Below are positions 6,856-15,967 of a stretch of DNA of 64,000 nucleotides, in pieces. The notes beneath the pieces are model-generated. The model ran no database searches and had not been told where the DNA came from. It saw only the letters and a program-made list of their open reading frames with translations. The stretch spans positions 62,001 to 126,000 of the forward strand of contig CAYOYB010000004.1 in the NCBI GenBank assembly GCA_964408085.1, in the 5' to 3' direction. Position numbers and translations under genes: made by a program. Every line of letters begins with the position of its first letter. The stretch's first letter is position 1. Origin of the DNA: CAJLIR01 sp964408085. GTDB taxonomy: Bacteria; Bacillota_I; Bacilli_A; RF39; UBA660.

Positions 6856-7827
6856 TTATCTTCTTTTAATGGCTTTCTTTTCATATATGTATATACAATC
6901 TTTCGTATCACTTGTAATATTAGCAGTCAAAGAAAATGGTATACCTGTAAATACAACTTTTTTATATTTATCTTTCATATAATCAATTTCATCGACAACA
7001 TATTTCTTCTTAAATAAACTACTAAAAAAGTTTTCTGAAGACCTAATTTTTGTTTTATATTTATATCGATATGCCACTTGAATTTGACCTTCTTCTTTTA
7101 ACTGTTTACTTGCTTTATTTTGTATAAAATCTAGATATTCAGCTTCCTTCATCGTTGCAAAATAATCTTCAACTAGATAAGTCTGAATATTTGAAAAAAA
7201 CATTAAATCATATTGTTCTTCACCTTCACCTATTTCGAGTAAATTCTTCTCTTCAAAATTAATATTAACAATATCAATTTTTCGTTTTGTTTCATTATAA
7301 TTCTTCTCACTCTTTAAATAAGGATTCGTTGCCACTAGTTGTTCAGCAGTTTCTATTCCTAAAAATAGATGTGAATTTGATAACTTTTCGCCATCTAAAG
7401 AAAATAAGTTATAAGCAAAATCCCAATATTCCTGAAAAGGTGCATTTAAAAATGGTCTTAATTTTAAATACATTTGATAATTCAAAGTATCATTTCTAGA
7501 GAAAAAGTTCACATATTCTGTATAATTTAAAGCTTTAAGCGCTGCACATTTAAGTCCAGCTAAAAAAATGGTAAGAACATTTACATCAAAATTACATATA
7601 TAATTAGACCCTCCATGAACCAAATTTAAACATTGATCAAAACTTCCTGTTACAGTTAAGGCATCCTTTTCTCTAACATCCATCTTTTCTAAATAAGATA
7701 GATTCTCTGTTGTATTAAAATATAATTGGCTATATTTTGAAAAATCTGGTCTAACTAATGAATAACATTTCTTATTTAAAAGTTCTACTGTTTTTTGTTT
7801 TGCTTCTTCTATATTTAAGTTTATCAT
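6856..7827 (-). CDS. DUF3419/BtaA-like SAM-dependent enzyme
   Basis: A 323-aa protein with a Rossmann-type SAM-binding pattern: ALTVTGSFDQCLNLVHGG near residue 55 (glycine-rich motif I) followed by ICNFDVNVLTIF (acidic end of strand 2). The opening YFNTTENLSYLEKMDV and this pattern match the DUF3419 group, which includes BtaA, the enzyme that adds a 3-amino-3-carboxypropyl group to diacylglycerol in betaine lipid synthesis. Whether this copy makes such a lipid is unknown; no btaB partner is in the window. GGGAGATAAAA precedes the ATG. It is a single gene with its own terminator. Confidence 0.65.
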   Translation of the reverse strand: MINLNIEEAKQKTVELLNKKCYSLVRPDFSKYSQLYFNTTENLSYLEKMDVREKDALTVTGSFDQCLNLVHGGSNYICNFDVNVLTIFLAGLKCAALKALNYTEYVNFFSRNDTLNYQMYLKLRPFLNAPFQEYWDFAYNLFSLDGEKLSNSHLFLGIETAEQLVATNPYLKSEKNYNETKRKIDIVNINFEEKNLLEIGEGEEQYDLMFFSNIQTYLVEDYFATMKEAEYLDFIQNKASKQLKEEGQIQVAYRYKYKTKIRSSENFFSSLFKKKYVVDEIDYMKDKYKKVVFTGIPFSLTANITSDTKDCIYIYEKKAIKRR

Positions 7828-7942
7828 TTTTATCTCCCTATTTGCTTTATTTTAATACTAGTCCAAGTTAGAATACTTTAATAGAATAAAATTAAATAGG
7901 TATTTTACTTTAAAAATCAATACAAAAGTAATTACTATAATT

Positions 7943-8323
7943 CTAATTTGGCAGTTTTATTTTCTTTTTTGTTTTAATATATTTCCTAATCGCATATATA
8001 AATAGAATTAAGATTAATACTACTAATACTCTAGACTCTATAACACTTACATTTTCAGGTAATAATCTATATGTGTTTGTAACACCATTTATAGTTACTG
8101 TTAATGTCCCTGTTGATAATATCAAAACAACTAAAATCCAACCAACAATTTTATTAAAGGTTAATTTACCCAATAAATAAATATTAGCGATTGGCACCCA
8201 TCCCATAGCTGTTCCACTTCCATTTAATAATTTATTAAGCTTACTCAAAAATATTGCTTGTATAATATAAACTAAAAATATTAATATTATAATAAATATA
8301 GCTAATTCCCTTAAATCTGGCAT
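7943..8323 (-). CDS. Small multi-pass membrane protein
   Basis: A 126-aa protein with three hydrophobic stretches (about residues 7-27, 58-73 and 98-114) and a basic tail (KTKKKIKLPN). The stretch GWVPIANIYLLGKL lies between helices one and two and resembles small integral membrane families of unknown role that carry a W-P-x-x-N motif. AAAAGGAGAAATATAAA precedes the ATG. It follows the lipoprotein at 8365-8751 on the same strand with a 41-bp gap, so the two may be co-transcribed. Confidence 0.6.
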   Translation of the reverse strand: MPDLRELAIFIIILIFLVYIIQAIFLSKLNKLLNGSGTAMGWVPIANIYLLGKLTFNKIVGWILVVLILSTGTLTVTINGVTNTYRLLPENVSVIESRVLVVLILILFIYAIRKYIKTKKKIKLPN

Positions 8324-8364
8324 TTTATATTTCTCCTTTTCAACATTTAAAAAAATCTAGTTTT

Positions 8365-8751
8365 TTATTTACAGGTATATCCTAAATCTTCAAAATCTTT
8401 TTTTACATCACCATAAGAACCAGTAACACCTGAAACTACAAAGTCACTACTATTTCCATCACTCTCAATTCTAATACCAGAATTAGTTTCAGTTACTTTG
8501 ATATTTTCATAAGATTCTTTAAACATGTCCATTAAGTCTTTTTTTTCATCTTGATATTCATCTGGAACAACAATATCCATAGATACTTTCATTGAGTCTA
8601 CAGTATCTTTTTTAAACTTAATCTCAACTGTTGAATTTGCTTCTAAACCTAGTTGACTATTATCGATTTTACAAGTTAATTTTTTTTCGCCACAACCTGT
8701 CATCCCAAATACAGCAACTACTGCTAGTAAAATTAATATTCCTTTTTTCAT
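8365..8751 (-). CDS. Lipoprotein, paralogue of the next gene
   Basis: A 128-aa secreted lipoprotein. The signal MKKGILILLAVVAVFGMTGC has a clear lipobox ending at Cys20. The mature part carries two further Cys (in LTCKIDNS and the final YTCK) that could form a disulphide. It aligns along its whole length with the product of 8815-9210, for example VEIKFK/VEISFK and VPDEYQDEKKDLMD/VPDEYKDQKQDLID, so the two arose by tandem duplication. Size and the GxxxxCxK ends recall DUF1307/YehR-type lipoproteins, but this is not certain. AGGAGGAATACGA lies upstream. Confidence 0.7.
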   Translation of the reverse strand: MKKGILILLAVVAVFGMTGCGEKKLTCKIDNSQLGLEANSTVEIKFKKDTVDSMKVSMDIVVPDEYQDEKKDLMDMFKESYENIKVTETNSGIRIESDGNSSDFVVSGVTGSYGDVKKDFEDLGYTCK

Positions 8752-8789
8752 TCGTATTCCTCCTCATATATAAAATAACTTATTATAAC

Positions 8790-8813
8790 AAAAAATCTAG
8801 TTTTTACTAGATT
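8790..8813 (-). terminator. Terminator between the paired lipoprotein genes
   Basis: ATCTAGT pairs with ACTAGAT around AAAA on the minus strand, followed by six T residues, directly after the stop of the gene at 8815-9210. The two paralogues are therefore probably separate transcription units or partly uncoupled. Confidence 0.7.
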
Positions 8814-8814
8814 C

Positions 8815-9210
8815 TTATTTACAAGTATAACCTTGTTTAGTGAAAAGTTCCTTTAATTCATCGTAAGAAACTGTAGTACTATCAATATCTAATTCTTTAA
8901 AGTAATCTTCATCAGCTGTCATTTCAGCTCTAACACCATCTTTTGTTTCAGTTACTTTCATATCTGCATCAAGTTCTTTAAGTTCATCGATTAAATCTTG
9001 TTTTTGATCCTTGTATTCATCAGGAACCTTAACATCCATTATAACCTTCATAGTATTCATTTTATCGCCTTTAAAACTTATTTCAACTTTTGAATTCATT
9101 TCGATTCCAGCGATATTGTTAGAATTTGTACAAGCTAATTTTTTACCACCACAACCTGTCATTGCAAATACAGCAACTACTGCTACTAAAGTTACTAACT
9201 TTCCTTTCAT
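8815..9210 (-). CDS. Lipoprotein, paralogue of the neighbouring gene
   Basis: A 131-aa lipoprotein with signal MKGKLVTLVAVVAVFAMTGC and lipobox Cys20. The longer ORF to 9243 adds 11 residues that do not fit a signal peptide; AGGAG eight bases before the ATG at 9210 supports the shorter form. The mature domain matches its neighbour (8365-8751), including the paired Cys near the start (LACTNSNN) and at the C-terminal YTCK. The role is unknown; it should sit on the outer face of the membrane. Confidence 0.7.
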   Translation of the reverse strand: MKGKLVTLVAVVAVFAMTGCGGKKLACTNSNNIAGIEMNSKVEISFKGDKMNTMKVIMDVKVPDEYKDQKQDLIDELKELDADMKVTETKDGVRAEMTADEDYFKELDIDSTTVSYDELKELFTKQGYTCK

Positions 9211-9262
9211 CAAACTCACTCCTCTCAAAAAATATATTAACATATTTAAAAAAATAAATCAA

Positions 9263-9733
9263 TTAAACTTTATCAAAATAAGTTATTTTTCTCTCCATAA
9301 CATCATCTTCAATCGCGTCTCTTAATATTTTTCTAATTTTTTCAGGTTCCTTTATATTTTTCAAGACTATTTTCCTACCAAGATTATCACTACTAGAATG
9401 CGTATCAACAGTAACATATAAATTGCCAACCCCAAGCCACCTTTGAACTAAACTTTCAATTAAGTCAGGATCCTTCAAAGTGTATAATTCAATAGTGTTT
9501 GTATGTCGCTTAAAAAATCCCTCTTTAATAATAAGTTCATCTTTAGTAATTTGATAAATCGTAAAATTTAAATGCAATGATGTTAAAAATCGATCAAACA
9601 AGCCAGCTGGTTGACCTTCCCAAATAATTTCATAATCAACTTCATTATTATTTTGCTTTTTATCAACTACCTGCTCTTCAGCAGCATTTTTTGTATCGAT
9701 ATCTATATTATCATTTTTTTGTTCTTCATTCAT
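9263..9733 (-). CDS. PH-domain-like protein
   Basis: A 156-aa soluble protein. Residues 1-30 are acidic and low in complexity. From about 34 on, the sequence (EIIWEGQPAGLFDRFL, then ITKDELIIKEGFFKRHTNTI, DPDLIESLVQRWLGVGNLYV, IVLKNIKEP) follows the strand pattern of bacterial PH domains (bPH_2/YdbS-like). Most relatives carry membrane helices; this one has none. The partner is unknown. A strong extended -10 promoter precedes it at 9754-9782. Confidence 0.65.
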   Translation of the reverse strand: MNEEQKNDNIDIDTKNAAEEQVVDKKQNNNEVDYEIIWEGQPAGLFDRFLTSLHLNFTIYQITKDELIIKEGFFKRHTNTIELYTLKDPDLIESLVQRWLGVGNLYVTVDTHSSSDNLGRKIVLKNIKEPEKIRKILRDAIEDDVMERKITYFDKV

Positions 9734-9753
9734 ACTATCACTCCACTAAAAAA

Positions 9754-9782
9754 ATTATAACAAACAAATTGTTTATTGTCTA
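9754..9782 (-). promoter_or_regulatory. Promoter of the PH-domain gene
   Basis: -35 TAGACA (9782-9777), 17-bp spacer, -10 TATAAT (9759-9754) with an upstream TG giving an extended -10. It faces away from the promoter at 9799-9827. Confidence 0.75.
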
Positions 9783-9798
9783 TGCATAATTTAGTGTA

Positions 9799-9827
9799 TT
9801 GGTTTCAAAATAATAATATGGTATACT
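9799..9827 (+). promoter_or_regulatory. Promoter of the UPF0316 gene
   Basis: TTGGTT (9799-9804), 17-bp spacer, TATACT (9822-9827). The predicted start is near 9834, just upstream of the ribosome binding site. Confidence 0.7.
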
Positions 9828-9848
9828 TAAAATAAGGTTGGTGAAAAT

Positions 9849-10352
9849 ATGTTATTTTTATGTATTAAAATTTTTTTTGCAAGAATTTTAGATGTATCCT
9901 TAGGAACAGTACGAACTATTTTTACTGTTAAAGGGAAAAATGTGATTGCCAGTTTGATAGGTTTCATTGAAATATGTATCTGGTTCACAATTGTTAGGGA
10001 AGCACTTAATACTGATGAAACAAGTTTATGGATTATGGTTTCTTACGCAGCTGGTTATGCAACAGGAACTTATATTGGTGGCAAATTATCAAATAAAATT
10101 ATTAAAACTAATTTCACTGTTCAAGTTATAACTAGCAATCTAAAACTTGCAGAACTACTTAGGGGTGCAGGATACGCTGTATCATTAATCAATATTCAAG
10201 GTCAAGAAGAAAAAACTGACAAGTATATGTTATTTATAGAAATAAGAAACAAAAATTTGACACATTTGAAAGAGTTTATTAGACAAAATGATGACAAAGC
10301 CTTTGTAGTTGTAAATGAAACTAAATTTGTTCAAAATGGTTTCATTAAATAA
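9849..10352 (+). CDS. UPF0316/DUF2179 membrane protein
   Basis: A 167-aa protein with the start FFARILDVSLGTVRTIFTVKG, typical of the UPF0316 family, followed by two to three membrane helices to about residue 80 and a C-terminal DUF2179 domain (VQVITSNLKLAELLRGAGYAV onward). The soluble domain resembles the end of YitT proteins and may bind a ligand; the function of the family is not known. AAGGTTGGTGAAAAT precedes the ATG. It is monocistronic, with a promoter at 9799-9827 and a terminator at 10351-10377. Confidence 0.85.
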   Translation: MLFLCIKIFFARILDVSLGTVRTIFTVKGKNVIASLIGFIEICIWFTIVREALNTDETSLWIMVSYAAGYATGTYIGGKLSNKIIKTNFTVQVITSNLKLAELLRGAGYAVSLINIQGQEEKTDKYMLFIEIRNKNLTHLKEFIRQNDDKAFVVVNETKFVQNGFIK

Positions 10353-10377
10353 AAATTACCATAAAGGTAATTTTTTT
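10351..10377. terminator. Bidirectional terminator between UPF0316 and gerB genes
   Basis: AAAAATTACC pairs with GGTAATTTTT around ATAAA, with T runs on both sides. It ends the plus-strand gene, and its other half overlaps the stop codon of the convergent germination permease. Confidence 0.85.
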
Positions 10378-11470
10378 ATGAAGTAATCTTTTTAGCAAAC
10401 TTTTTCTTAATTAAAACACCAATAAATAATAAAATGTAAATAAATAGTAATATAGCTCGCATATATGGAACTTTGTTATAAGTAAAATCATTAAATTGGG
10501 TACTATTTTTGAATAAATAACTAGATCCTAAAAAAATTAAAATAGTAATAATTATTGGCAACAATTTACTTTTATGAGAAGGTTTAATAGAATTAGCAAT
10601 ATAATAAACAACAAAACTTATATTAAAAAATAAACCAAATAACCATTGTATTGTTATAACATTTTCAATGCGATCAATAAAGGTAAAAATATGTATTCTC
10701 TTTAAAACCATATATTCAGGATATTGATATATACTAGCTAAATGAATACCAAGTACGCCTATTGTTATAATAACTAAAATAAGTTTAAATAAAAATGATA
10801 AAATATAAAAAATCCACATATATTTTCGATAATTCTCACTTTTAATTAATTTATCTTTAGGAACAATCAATAATAAATAAATAGGCATTAGATTAAATAA
10901 AAAATTATAAATCGCACCTACTATTGGTCGCTTAAAACCATATTCTAAATAAGGTTTTAAATTCGAAGCATCAAATTCTGGAACAAGTCCCATTACAGAA
11001 ATTAAAAATAAAATGATACAAAGAGAAAATAAAACTAAGCAAGTTCTCGATAAAGTTTCTATACCTTTAATATTAATTAATATAACTAGAAAACAAAAAC
11101 ATACTCCTATTAAAAATGGTGGTGTAGCTTTTAAAAATTGACTAGTTATAAAAGTTGTCAAATTAAACATCGCACTAATTCCCATAAATAAAATAATTGC
11201 TAAACAAAGATAATTTAAAATTGTACCTAATGGTTTCCCAAAAATATTTTTAAATTTTTCGGCAACATTTAATTCTGGCTTATAATCATATATTACAAAA
11301 AAGCTTAACATTATAAATATTCCAGCAATTGCAGCAATTATAATACTTATATAAGCATCAACGCCAGCTGATTTAACAACAGAAAACATACCTATTCCTA
11401 AAAATGACGCAACCAAGATCATGCTCATCATTGAAGCAAACTGTAAACAATTTATTTTATCTTTATTCAT
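10376..11470 (-). CDS. Spore germinant receptor, permease subunit (GerB family)
   Basis: The B subunit of a GerA-type nutrient receptor in the spore inner membrane. It belongs to the APC-superfamily spore germination permeases and is thought to bind the germinant. The 364 aa contain about ten hydrophobic helices; the first (residues 8-30, QFASMMSMILVASFLGIGMF) and the segment NVAEKFKNIFGKPLG after the third helix are typical. The ATG overlaps the gerC-type stop (ATGA). It is the last gene of the A-C-B operon. The germinant cannot be predicted. Confidence 0.9.
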   Translation of the reverse strand: MNKDKINCLQFASMMSMILVASFLGIGMFSVVKSAGVDAYISIIIAAIAGIFIMLSFFVIYDYKPELNVAEKFKNIFGKPLGTILNYLCLAIILFMGISAMFNLTTFITSQFLKATPPFLIGVCFCFLVILINIKGIETLSRTCLVLFSLCIILFLISVMGLVPEFDASNLKPYLEYGFKRPIVGAIYNFLFNLMPIYLLLIVPKDKLIKSENYRKYMWIFYILSFLFKLILVIITIGVLGIHLASIYQYPEYMVLKRIHIFTFIDRIENVITIQWLFGLFFNISFVVYYIANSIKPSHKSKLLPIIITILIFLGSSYLFKNSTQFNDFTYNKVPYMRAILLFIYILLFIGVLIKKKFAKKITS

Positions 11471-12657
11471 CGTTTTATCACCTTAAGCGCGTTACCTTTC
11501 TCAACAAATTTAAAATTAACTTCAATATCAACTTCTATTTCTTTAAAGATAGAATCATACCAATCATCTTTTATTTCTTTATAATATTTAGGATTATTTT
11601 TATAAAGAATATCTCTAAATCCAAAAGGTTCAACATTGTATTCATTTTTTATTTTATCAATAGTATCACTAATATGATTTTTAAGCTCATCTTCTAAATT
11701 ACTTGCTATCTCATCAACTACCTCTAAATCTTCTAAATCCAAATCACAAGTAACTTCATTAATATTAAGACTACCTGTTATTTTAATTTTTGCTTTAAGA
11801 GGATCTGTTTCCATTGATACATTCGTTTTAGCATTTATAATTTCACCAACTACATATTTATTATTTCCACAACTATAAGAAAGAACAGTATTATTTACCT
11901 CACCACGAACAAAACTTAAAGCGATACTTTCTTCTTCACTTAAAAAGCCTAACAATTTATCATCCTTGAATAATGCCATCGTACTTTCAATAACATTTTC
12001 ACTAGGTTCTGTTGACTCTGTATTTTCGATATTATCTCCCTCTTCAACATTATCTTTTAAAGTGACTGTTGGTAAGACAATCTCTTTATTATTATCTAAA
12101 TAACTAGCTACTAATTGTTCAAAATCAACAACTTCACCAACACCCAAATATTTATTATCCACTGTTAATCCTTCTTCAATATGTTTAGAATTAAGTGTTT
12201 CTAGTGGTGTTACAACTTTTAAAATTTCTTCAGCCGTTGAATCACGGGCAATGACAACTTGAAACTGTTTTCTAAGTTCTGAATTACGAAAAAATAAATC
12301 TAAAATATCATAAATACCATCTTCGGCCAAATCAGACCCAATTACTAAAATTTGAATATGGTCAGCATAAATTCTTCTAGAAGATTCTAATATAACTTTT
12401 CTTAAAGATTCCTGTAAATTTTTATCCTCTGATGTATAAACTACAAACTTAGGTTGCTCCATCGATGAATTAGTATCAGATCCATTTTTTTGTGTATTTA
12501 TAATTTGAATAGTCGTTTTATAACCATCTTCTGTTTTATCAATTCCAACCGCACTAGTTATCGCTAATTCGTTTAATTCTCTATAATTAAAACATCCTGT
12601 TATAAAAAAAATAGGTATTAATAGAATCAATAATTTAATTTTTCTCATCTTCATCAA
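11467..12657 (-). CDS. Spore germinant receptor, Ger(x)C lipoprotein subunit
   Basis: The C subunit of a germinant receptor, a lipoprotein on the outer face of the spore inner membrane. The signal ends in FFITGC (Cys near residue 22), followed by the family opening NYRELNELAITSAVGIDK. The C-terminal domain ends with DWYDSIFKEIEVDIEV, as in Ger(x)C proteins. The 396-aa length is normal. The start overlaps the gerA-type gene by 23 bp, and its stop overlaps the gerB-type ATG, so the three subunits are translationally coupled. The exact first Met among MMKMRK is uncertain. Confidence 0.92.
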   Translation of the reverse strand: MMKMRKIKLLILLIPIFFITGCFNYRELNELAITSAVGIDKTEDGYKTTIQIINTQKNGSDTNSSMEQPKFVVYTSEDKNLQESLRKVILESSRRIYADHIQILVIGSDLAEDGIYDILDLFFRNSELRKQFQVVIARDSTAEEILKVVTPLETLNSKHIEEGLTVDNKYLGVGEVVDFEQLVASYLDNNKEIVLPTVTLKDNVEEGDNIENTESTEPSENVIESTMALFKDDKLLGFLSEEESIALSFVRGEVNNTVLSYSCGNNKYVVGEIINAKTNVSMETDPLKAKIKITGSLNINEVTCDLDLEDLEVVDEIASNLEDELKNHISDTIDKIKNEYNVEPFGFRDILYKNNPKYYKEIKDDWYDSIFKEIEVDIEVNFKFVEKGNALKVIKR

Positions 12658-14098
12658 TCCTTTGTTTTATAGTATTATTTGATAAATAAGAACGACGTTC
12701 TTTAAGTTTCTTAGCTGGAAATTTAATTAAACTATTCTTTAAACCTGTAAAACTTGTTGGCGCATAAGGCATCAAATATGGTTTACCAAATGAATTTAAA
12801 CTAGTAATCTCAATAATAAAATAAATGAACGCTATTACGACACCTACCATTCCAAGAAATGATGCTCCAATCATAAATAAAATACGATACCAACGCAAAC
12901 CATTAATTAGTTCTGGCTCTGTAAATGGCAAAGCTGAAATAGAAGTAAGCGCAATAACAATAATCATAATTGGCGAAACAATACCAGCTTGAACAGCAGC
13001 ATCACCTAAAATTAAAGCTCCAACAATTGATAATGAACTACCTGTAAAAGAAGGAACACGCAAATCGCTCTCCCTTAAAATTTCAAAACATAATAACATA
13101 ATTGTTGCTTCAACAAAAGCTGGAAAAGGAACTCCATCACGTTGTGTTGCAAAATTAACTAAAAGATCTGTTGGAATCATTTCTTGGTTATATGTAATTA
13201 AAGCTATATAAAAAGCAGGTAATATTAAAGAAATAAAAAAAGCAAAAAATTTAACAAGTCTTGTTAATGACACATTTTTCCACTTACCATAATAGTCCTC
13301 AGCCGTTTTAAAAAAATCATTTAAGACAGCTGGCATAACTAAAGCATAAGGACTATTATCAACAATAATTACAACTTTTCCTTCAAGTAAAGCATTAACT
13401 ACAACATCAGGTCGTTCTGTTGTTATTAGAGTTGGTAAAACACTCTTATTTTCTTTTTCAATTAAATTTTTAAGAACTTCGCTATTAATAATACCATCGA
13501 TGTCAATTTTTTTAAGTTGATTTTTTATTGTTTCAACCAACTCATTTTTAACTACACCATTAACATACAATAAACCAACTTGAGTATCAGTATATCGACC
13601 CATTACTATTGAATCAATCCATAAATCGTTTGACCTAATTCTTTTTTTAATTAAACCAATATTTTTTTGATAATCCTCTACAAAAGCATCTTTACTTCCT
13701 CGCAAAGTACTTTCTGTATCAGGTGTTGTAATTCCTCTAGCTAAATCTGCTTTTGTTTCTAGTACTAAAGCTTCTTTGTCCCCATCAATTAAAATAATTG
13801 TAAAACCACGATGTAAATAAAAACATAAAGATTTATAACTATCAATGGTTGTAACTTTAAAATTGCTAATGTCATTTTCTATTATTTGTAATAATTTTTT
13901 AGAACTTACTTTAGAAGAAGCAATCCTATTTAAACTTCTGACAATAAAATCACTTATCTTATCACTAGAAGCAAGTGGCTCATTATATATAATATATAAT
14001 TTAGTTTTACCAATATATTTTTCTCTATAGACAATATCACCAATATTATTGGTATCTTGCTTTAATTTTTGAACAATATTTTCTATATCACTAAGCAT
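12635..14098 (-). CDS. Spore germinant receptor, GerA-family subunit
   Basis: The A subunit of a GerA-type receptor. The 487 aa are split into a cytoplasmic N-terminal part (about residues 1-270) and a membrane part with five to six helices. The family stretches GRYTDTQVGLLYVNGVV, ITTERPDVVVNALLEGKV, VIIVDNSPYALVMPAVL and LRVPSFTGSSLSIVGALILG are all present. AGGTGATAAA lies directly upstream of the ATG. It heads the gerA-gerC-gerB operon. The presence of a complete receptor strongly suggests that the organism makes endospores. Confidence 0.94.
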   Translation of the reverse strand: MLSDIENIVQKLKQDTNNIGDIVYREKYIGKTKLYIIYNEPLASSDKISDFIVRSLNRIASSKVSSKKLLQIIENDISNFKVTTIDSYKSLCFYLHRGFTIILIDGDKEALVLETKADLARGITTPDTESTLRGSKDAFVEDYQKNIGLIKKRIRSNDLWIDSIVMGRYTDTQVGLLYVNGVVKNELVETIKNQLKKIDIDGIINSEVLKNLIEKENKSVLPTLITTERPDVVVNALLEGKVVIIVDNSPYALVMPAVLNDFFKTAEDYYGKWKNVSLTRLVKFFAFFISLILPAFYIALITYNQEMIPTDLLVNFATQRDGVPFPAFVEATIMLLCFEILRESDLRVPSFTGSSLSIVGALILGDAAVQAGIVSPIMIIVIALTSISALPFTEPELINGLRWYRILFMIGASFLGMVGVVIAFIYFIIEITSLNSFGKPYLMPYAPTSFTGLKNSLIKFPAKKLKERRSYLSNNTIKQRIDEDEKN

Positions 14099-14181
14099 TT
14101 TATCACCTAAATTCCTAGTTATATTATGGTTAATTTTATATAAATTATTTCAAAAACAAAAAAAAATAAATATATTTCTAT

Positions 14182-14865
14182 TTATTTTCTTTTCAGTGTC
14201 CTTAATATTTTCTTTTCCTCAGAACTAATTCGATTAGACTCAATTATCTTTTGTAATGTTTTATTATAAGTCCAATTGTCTAAGTTACAACTAGCTAAAT
14301 ATTTTAAAGTTTCGTCTTTATATTTTATATAACAAATAGATAAAAACCACGCTATTGCCATTTTAACATAATAGTCATCTTTCTTTATTGTTTTAATTAT
14401 CTCAAATATTTTAAAAATATATTTTTTATCTATATAATAATTTAAAAACATTACTAACATAAATCTTAAAGTAAATTCTTCTTTAGAATTTTTATATTTT
14501 TTCAAATATTCAAAAAAGTAATCTAAATCAGTATTTACTATTTTTAAACTAGCACAAAATGTATCACAAACTGACCAATTATTTATTTTTGGAACAAACA
14601 AATCAATATATTTAATAATGGTTTCTTTTTCCCCTTTTAAGTTACCAATCACAAAGCCTTCAAGCATTATTTCTTCAAAAGAATCATTTGTAACATTATT
14701 TAAATAATCAATTGGATTATCATTAGCTATTTTCTTAGCAATACTCCTTAAAATTGGTACTCTAACACCTAAAATATTATCTACATTTGGCAATAGTTTT
14801 TTAGAAAAATCGCGATAATTCATATCAATGTTCTTTTCTATTTTCTTTTTTATTTCTTCATTCAT
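14182..14865 (-). CDS. DNA alkylation repair protein (AlkD-like)
   Basis: A 227-aa HEAT-like repeat protein of the AlkD family, DNA glycosylases that remove N3- and N7-alkylpurines. The opening GVRVPILRSIAKKI, then EEIMLEGFVIGNLKG and NNWSVCDTFCASLK (the W and D are typical of the DNA-binding face), and YVKMAIAWFLSICYIKY fit the family. I use the ATG at 14865; the TTG at 14868 is an alternative. It overlaps the 3' end of ogt by 8 bp, making a coupled alkylation-repair pair. Confidence 0.88.
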   Translation of the reverse strand: MNEEIKKKIEKNIDMNYRDFSKKLLPNVDNILGVRVPILRSIAKKIANDNPIDYLNNVTNDSFEEIMLEGFVIGNLKGEKETIIKYIDLFVPKINNWSVCDTFCASLKIVNTDLDYFFEYLKKYKNSKEEFTLRFMLVMFLNYYIDKKYIFKIFEIIKTIKKDDYYVKMAIAWFLSICYIKYKDETLKYLASCNLDNWTYNKTLQKIIESNRISSEEKKILRTLKRK

Positions 14866-15328
14866 CAAATTTTCCGCTTTCTAAATTTAATAATTTTTGT
14901 TTTATATCTATACCACTGGCATAGCCTACTAATTTTTTATTTTTACCAATTACTCTATGGCAAGGAACTATAATCATTAAAGGATTCTTATTACACGCCA
15001 TCCCAACAGCACGACTAGCATTTTTATTACCTATTAATTTAGCAATTTCGCCATAAGTCTTTACTTCACCATACGGAATATTTAGTAATTCATTCCAAAC
15101 GCTAATTTGAAAATTACTACCATTTAATTTTATTGGTATATCAAAATCAGTTCTTATTCCACAAAAATATTCTTCCAATTCTATTTTAGTTTTTAATAGA
15201 ATCTCACTAATATTGTTATTTTCTTTCAAACATTCCTCATCAGTAAATTTAATTTGCGTGATTTTGTTATCCTGTTCAGTAATCATAATTTTTCCTATAG
15301 GAGAAGCAAATACTACATAAGAGCTCAT
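14858..15328 (-). CDS. ogt: Methylated-DNA-protein-cysteine S-methyltransferase
   Basis: This suicide enzyme takes the methyl group from O6-methylguanine in DNA onto its own cysteine. The acceptor Cys is in the motif IIVPCHRVIG near residue 120, preceded by the DNA-binding helix stretch GEVKTYGEIAKLIGNKNASRAVG. The 156-aa length fits the short Ogt/MGT type without an Ada domain. The ATG directly abuts the TAA of the upstream gene, with GAGGATTAA as ribosome binding site. It is followed by an overlapping alkD-like gene. Confidence 0.95.
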   Translation of the reverse strand: MSSYVVFASPIGKIMITEQDNKITQIKFTDEECLKENNNISEILLKTKIELEEYFCGIRTDFDIPIKLNGSNFQISVWNELLNIPYGEVKTYGEIAKLIGNKNASRAVGMACNKNPLMIIVPCHRVIGKNKKLVGYASGIDIKQKLLNLESGKFDE

Positions 15329-15820
15329 TTAATCCTCAAAAGATATCTTACATTTAACTAATTTCTTTAATCTTTTCAACTTAAATTTTTTCTTAGTTTC
15401 AACAAATAAAATATTTTCAAATACTTCCCATATAGCTACCCAACCAATTATTAAAAATACTTCCGAGATTAAAAAATCATTAATAGTACCAATAAAATGC
15501 GAAATATATATTAATATTATACCTAAAATAAATAAAACCACTTTTTTAAAATTATTATATTTATAATATATTAATGTTTCTCTAATACTAAGTCCAAAAT
15601 ACTCTCTAATCATATCAACAATATCATTTTTTTCTATTTTAGTTGCTTCTTCAGCTATTTTTATGTTTATTTTTATATCTTCTTTAAATGGGTAACCTAA
15701 ACTTTGATTATAAATATAATTACCCAACTCACTAGATAATTTACTGCTATTAAAATTATTATATATATCTTCCTTATCATTAATAATAATATCTATAGTA
15801 TTAACAATTTTATTTTTCAT
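15329..15820 (-). CDS. Hypothetical protein with two membrane helices
   Basis: A 163-aa protein: a charged N-terminal domain (about residues 1-85) that contains SLGYPFKEDIKINIKIAEEA, then two hydrophobic helices (about 90-112 and 118-135) and a basic tail (KKKFKLKRLKKLVK). I do not recognise the family. The start at 15820 follows GAGGGATTAT; the ATG at 15832 would place that site inside the gene. It abuts ogt and is probably the first gene of the repair operon. Confidence 0.6.
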   Translation of the reverse strand: MKNKIVNTIDIIINDKEDIYNNFNSSKLSSELGNYIYNQSLGYPFKEDIKINIKIAEEATKIEKNDIVDMIREYFGLSIRETLIYYKYNNFKKVVLFILGIILIYISHFIGTINDFLISEVFLIIGWVAIWEVFENILFVETKKKFKLKRLKKLVKCKISFED

Positions 15821-15929
15821 ATAATCCCTCATGATTATTATAACAAATTAATTATGGTTAATCACGACTTTATAAAAGTTTGACAAATATTTACAAAACT
15901 ATTTAGTTTTTGTATATAAATATTCAAAT

Positions 15930-15960
15930 AAAAAATCATAGTAATCTCTAAACTATGATT
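15930..15960 (-). terminator. Terminator after the htpG region
   Basis: AATCATAGT pairs with ACTATGATT on the minus strand, followed by a T run, immediately after the stop codon at 15968. It shows that transcription is expected to cover the full original htpG gene. Confidence 0.8.
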
Positions 15961-15967
15961 TTTGTTT

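Noticed and set aside
8365..9210. A recent perfect duplication of the lipoprotein gene
   Set aside because: The two proteins align throughout but differ at many positions, so it is an old paralogous pair.
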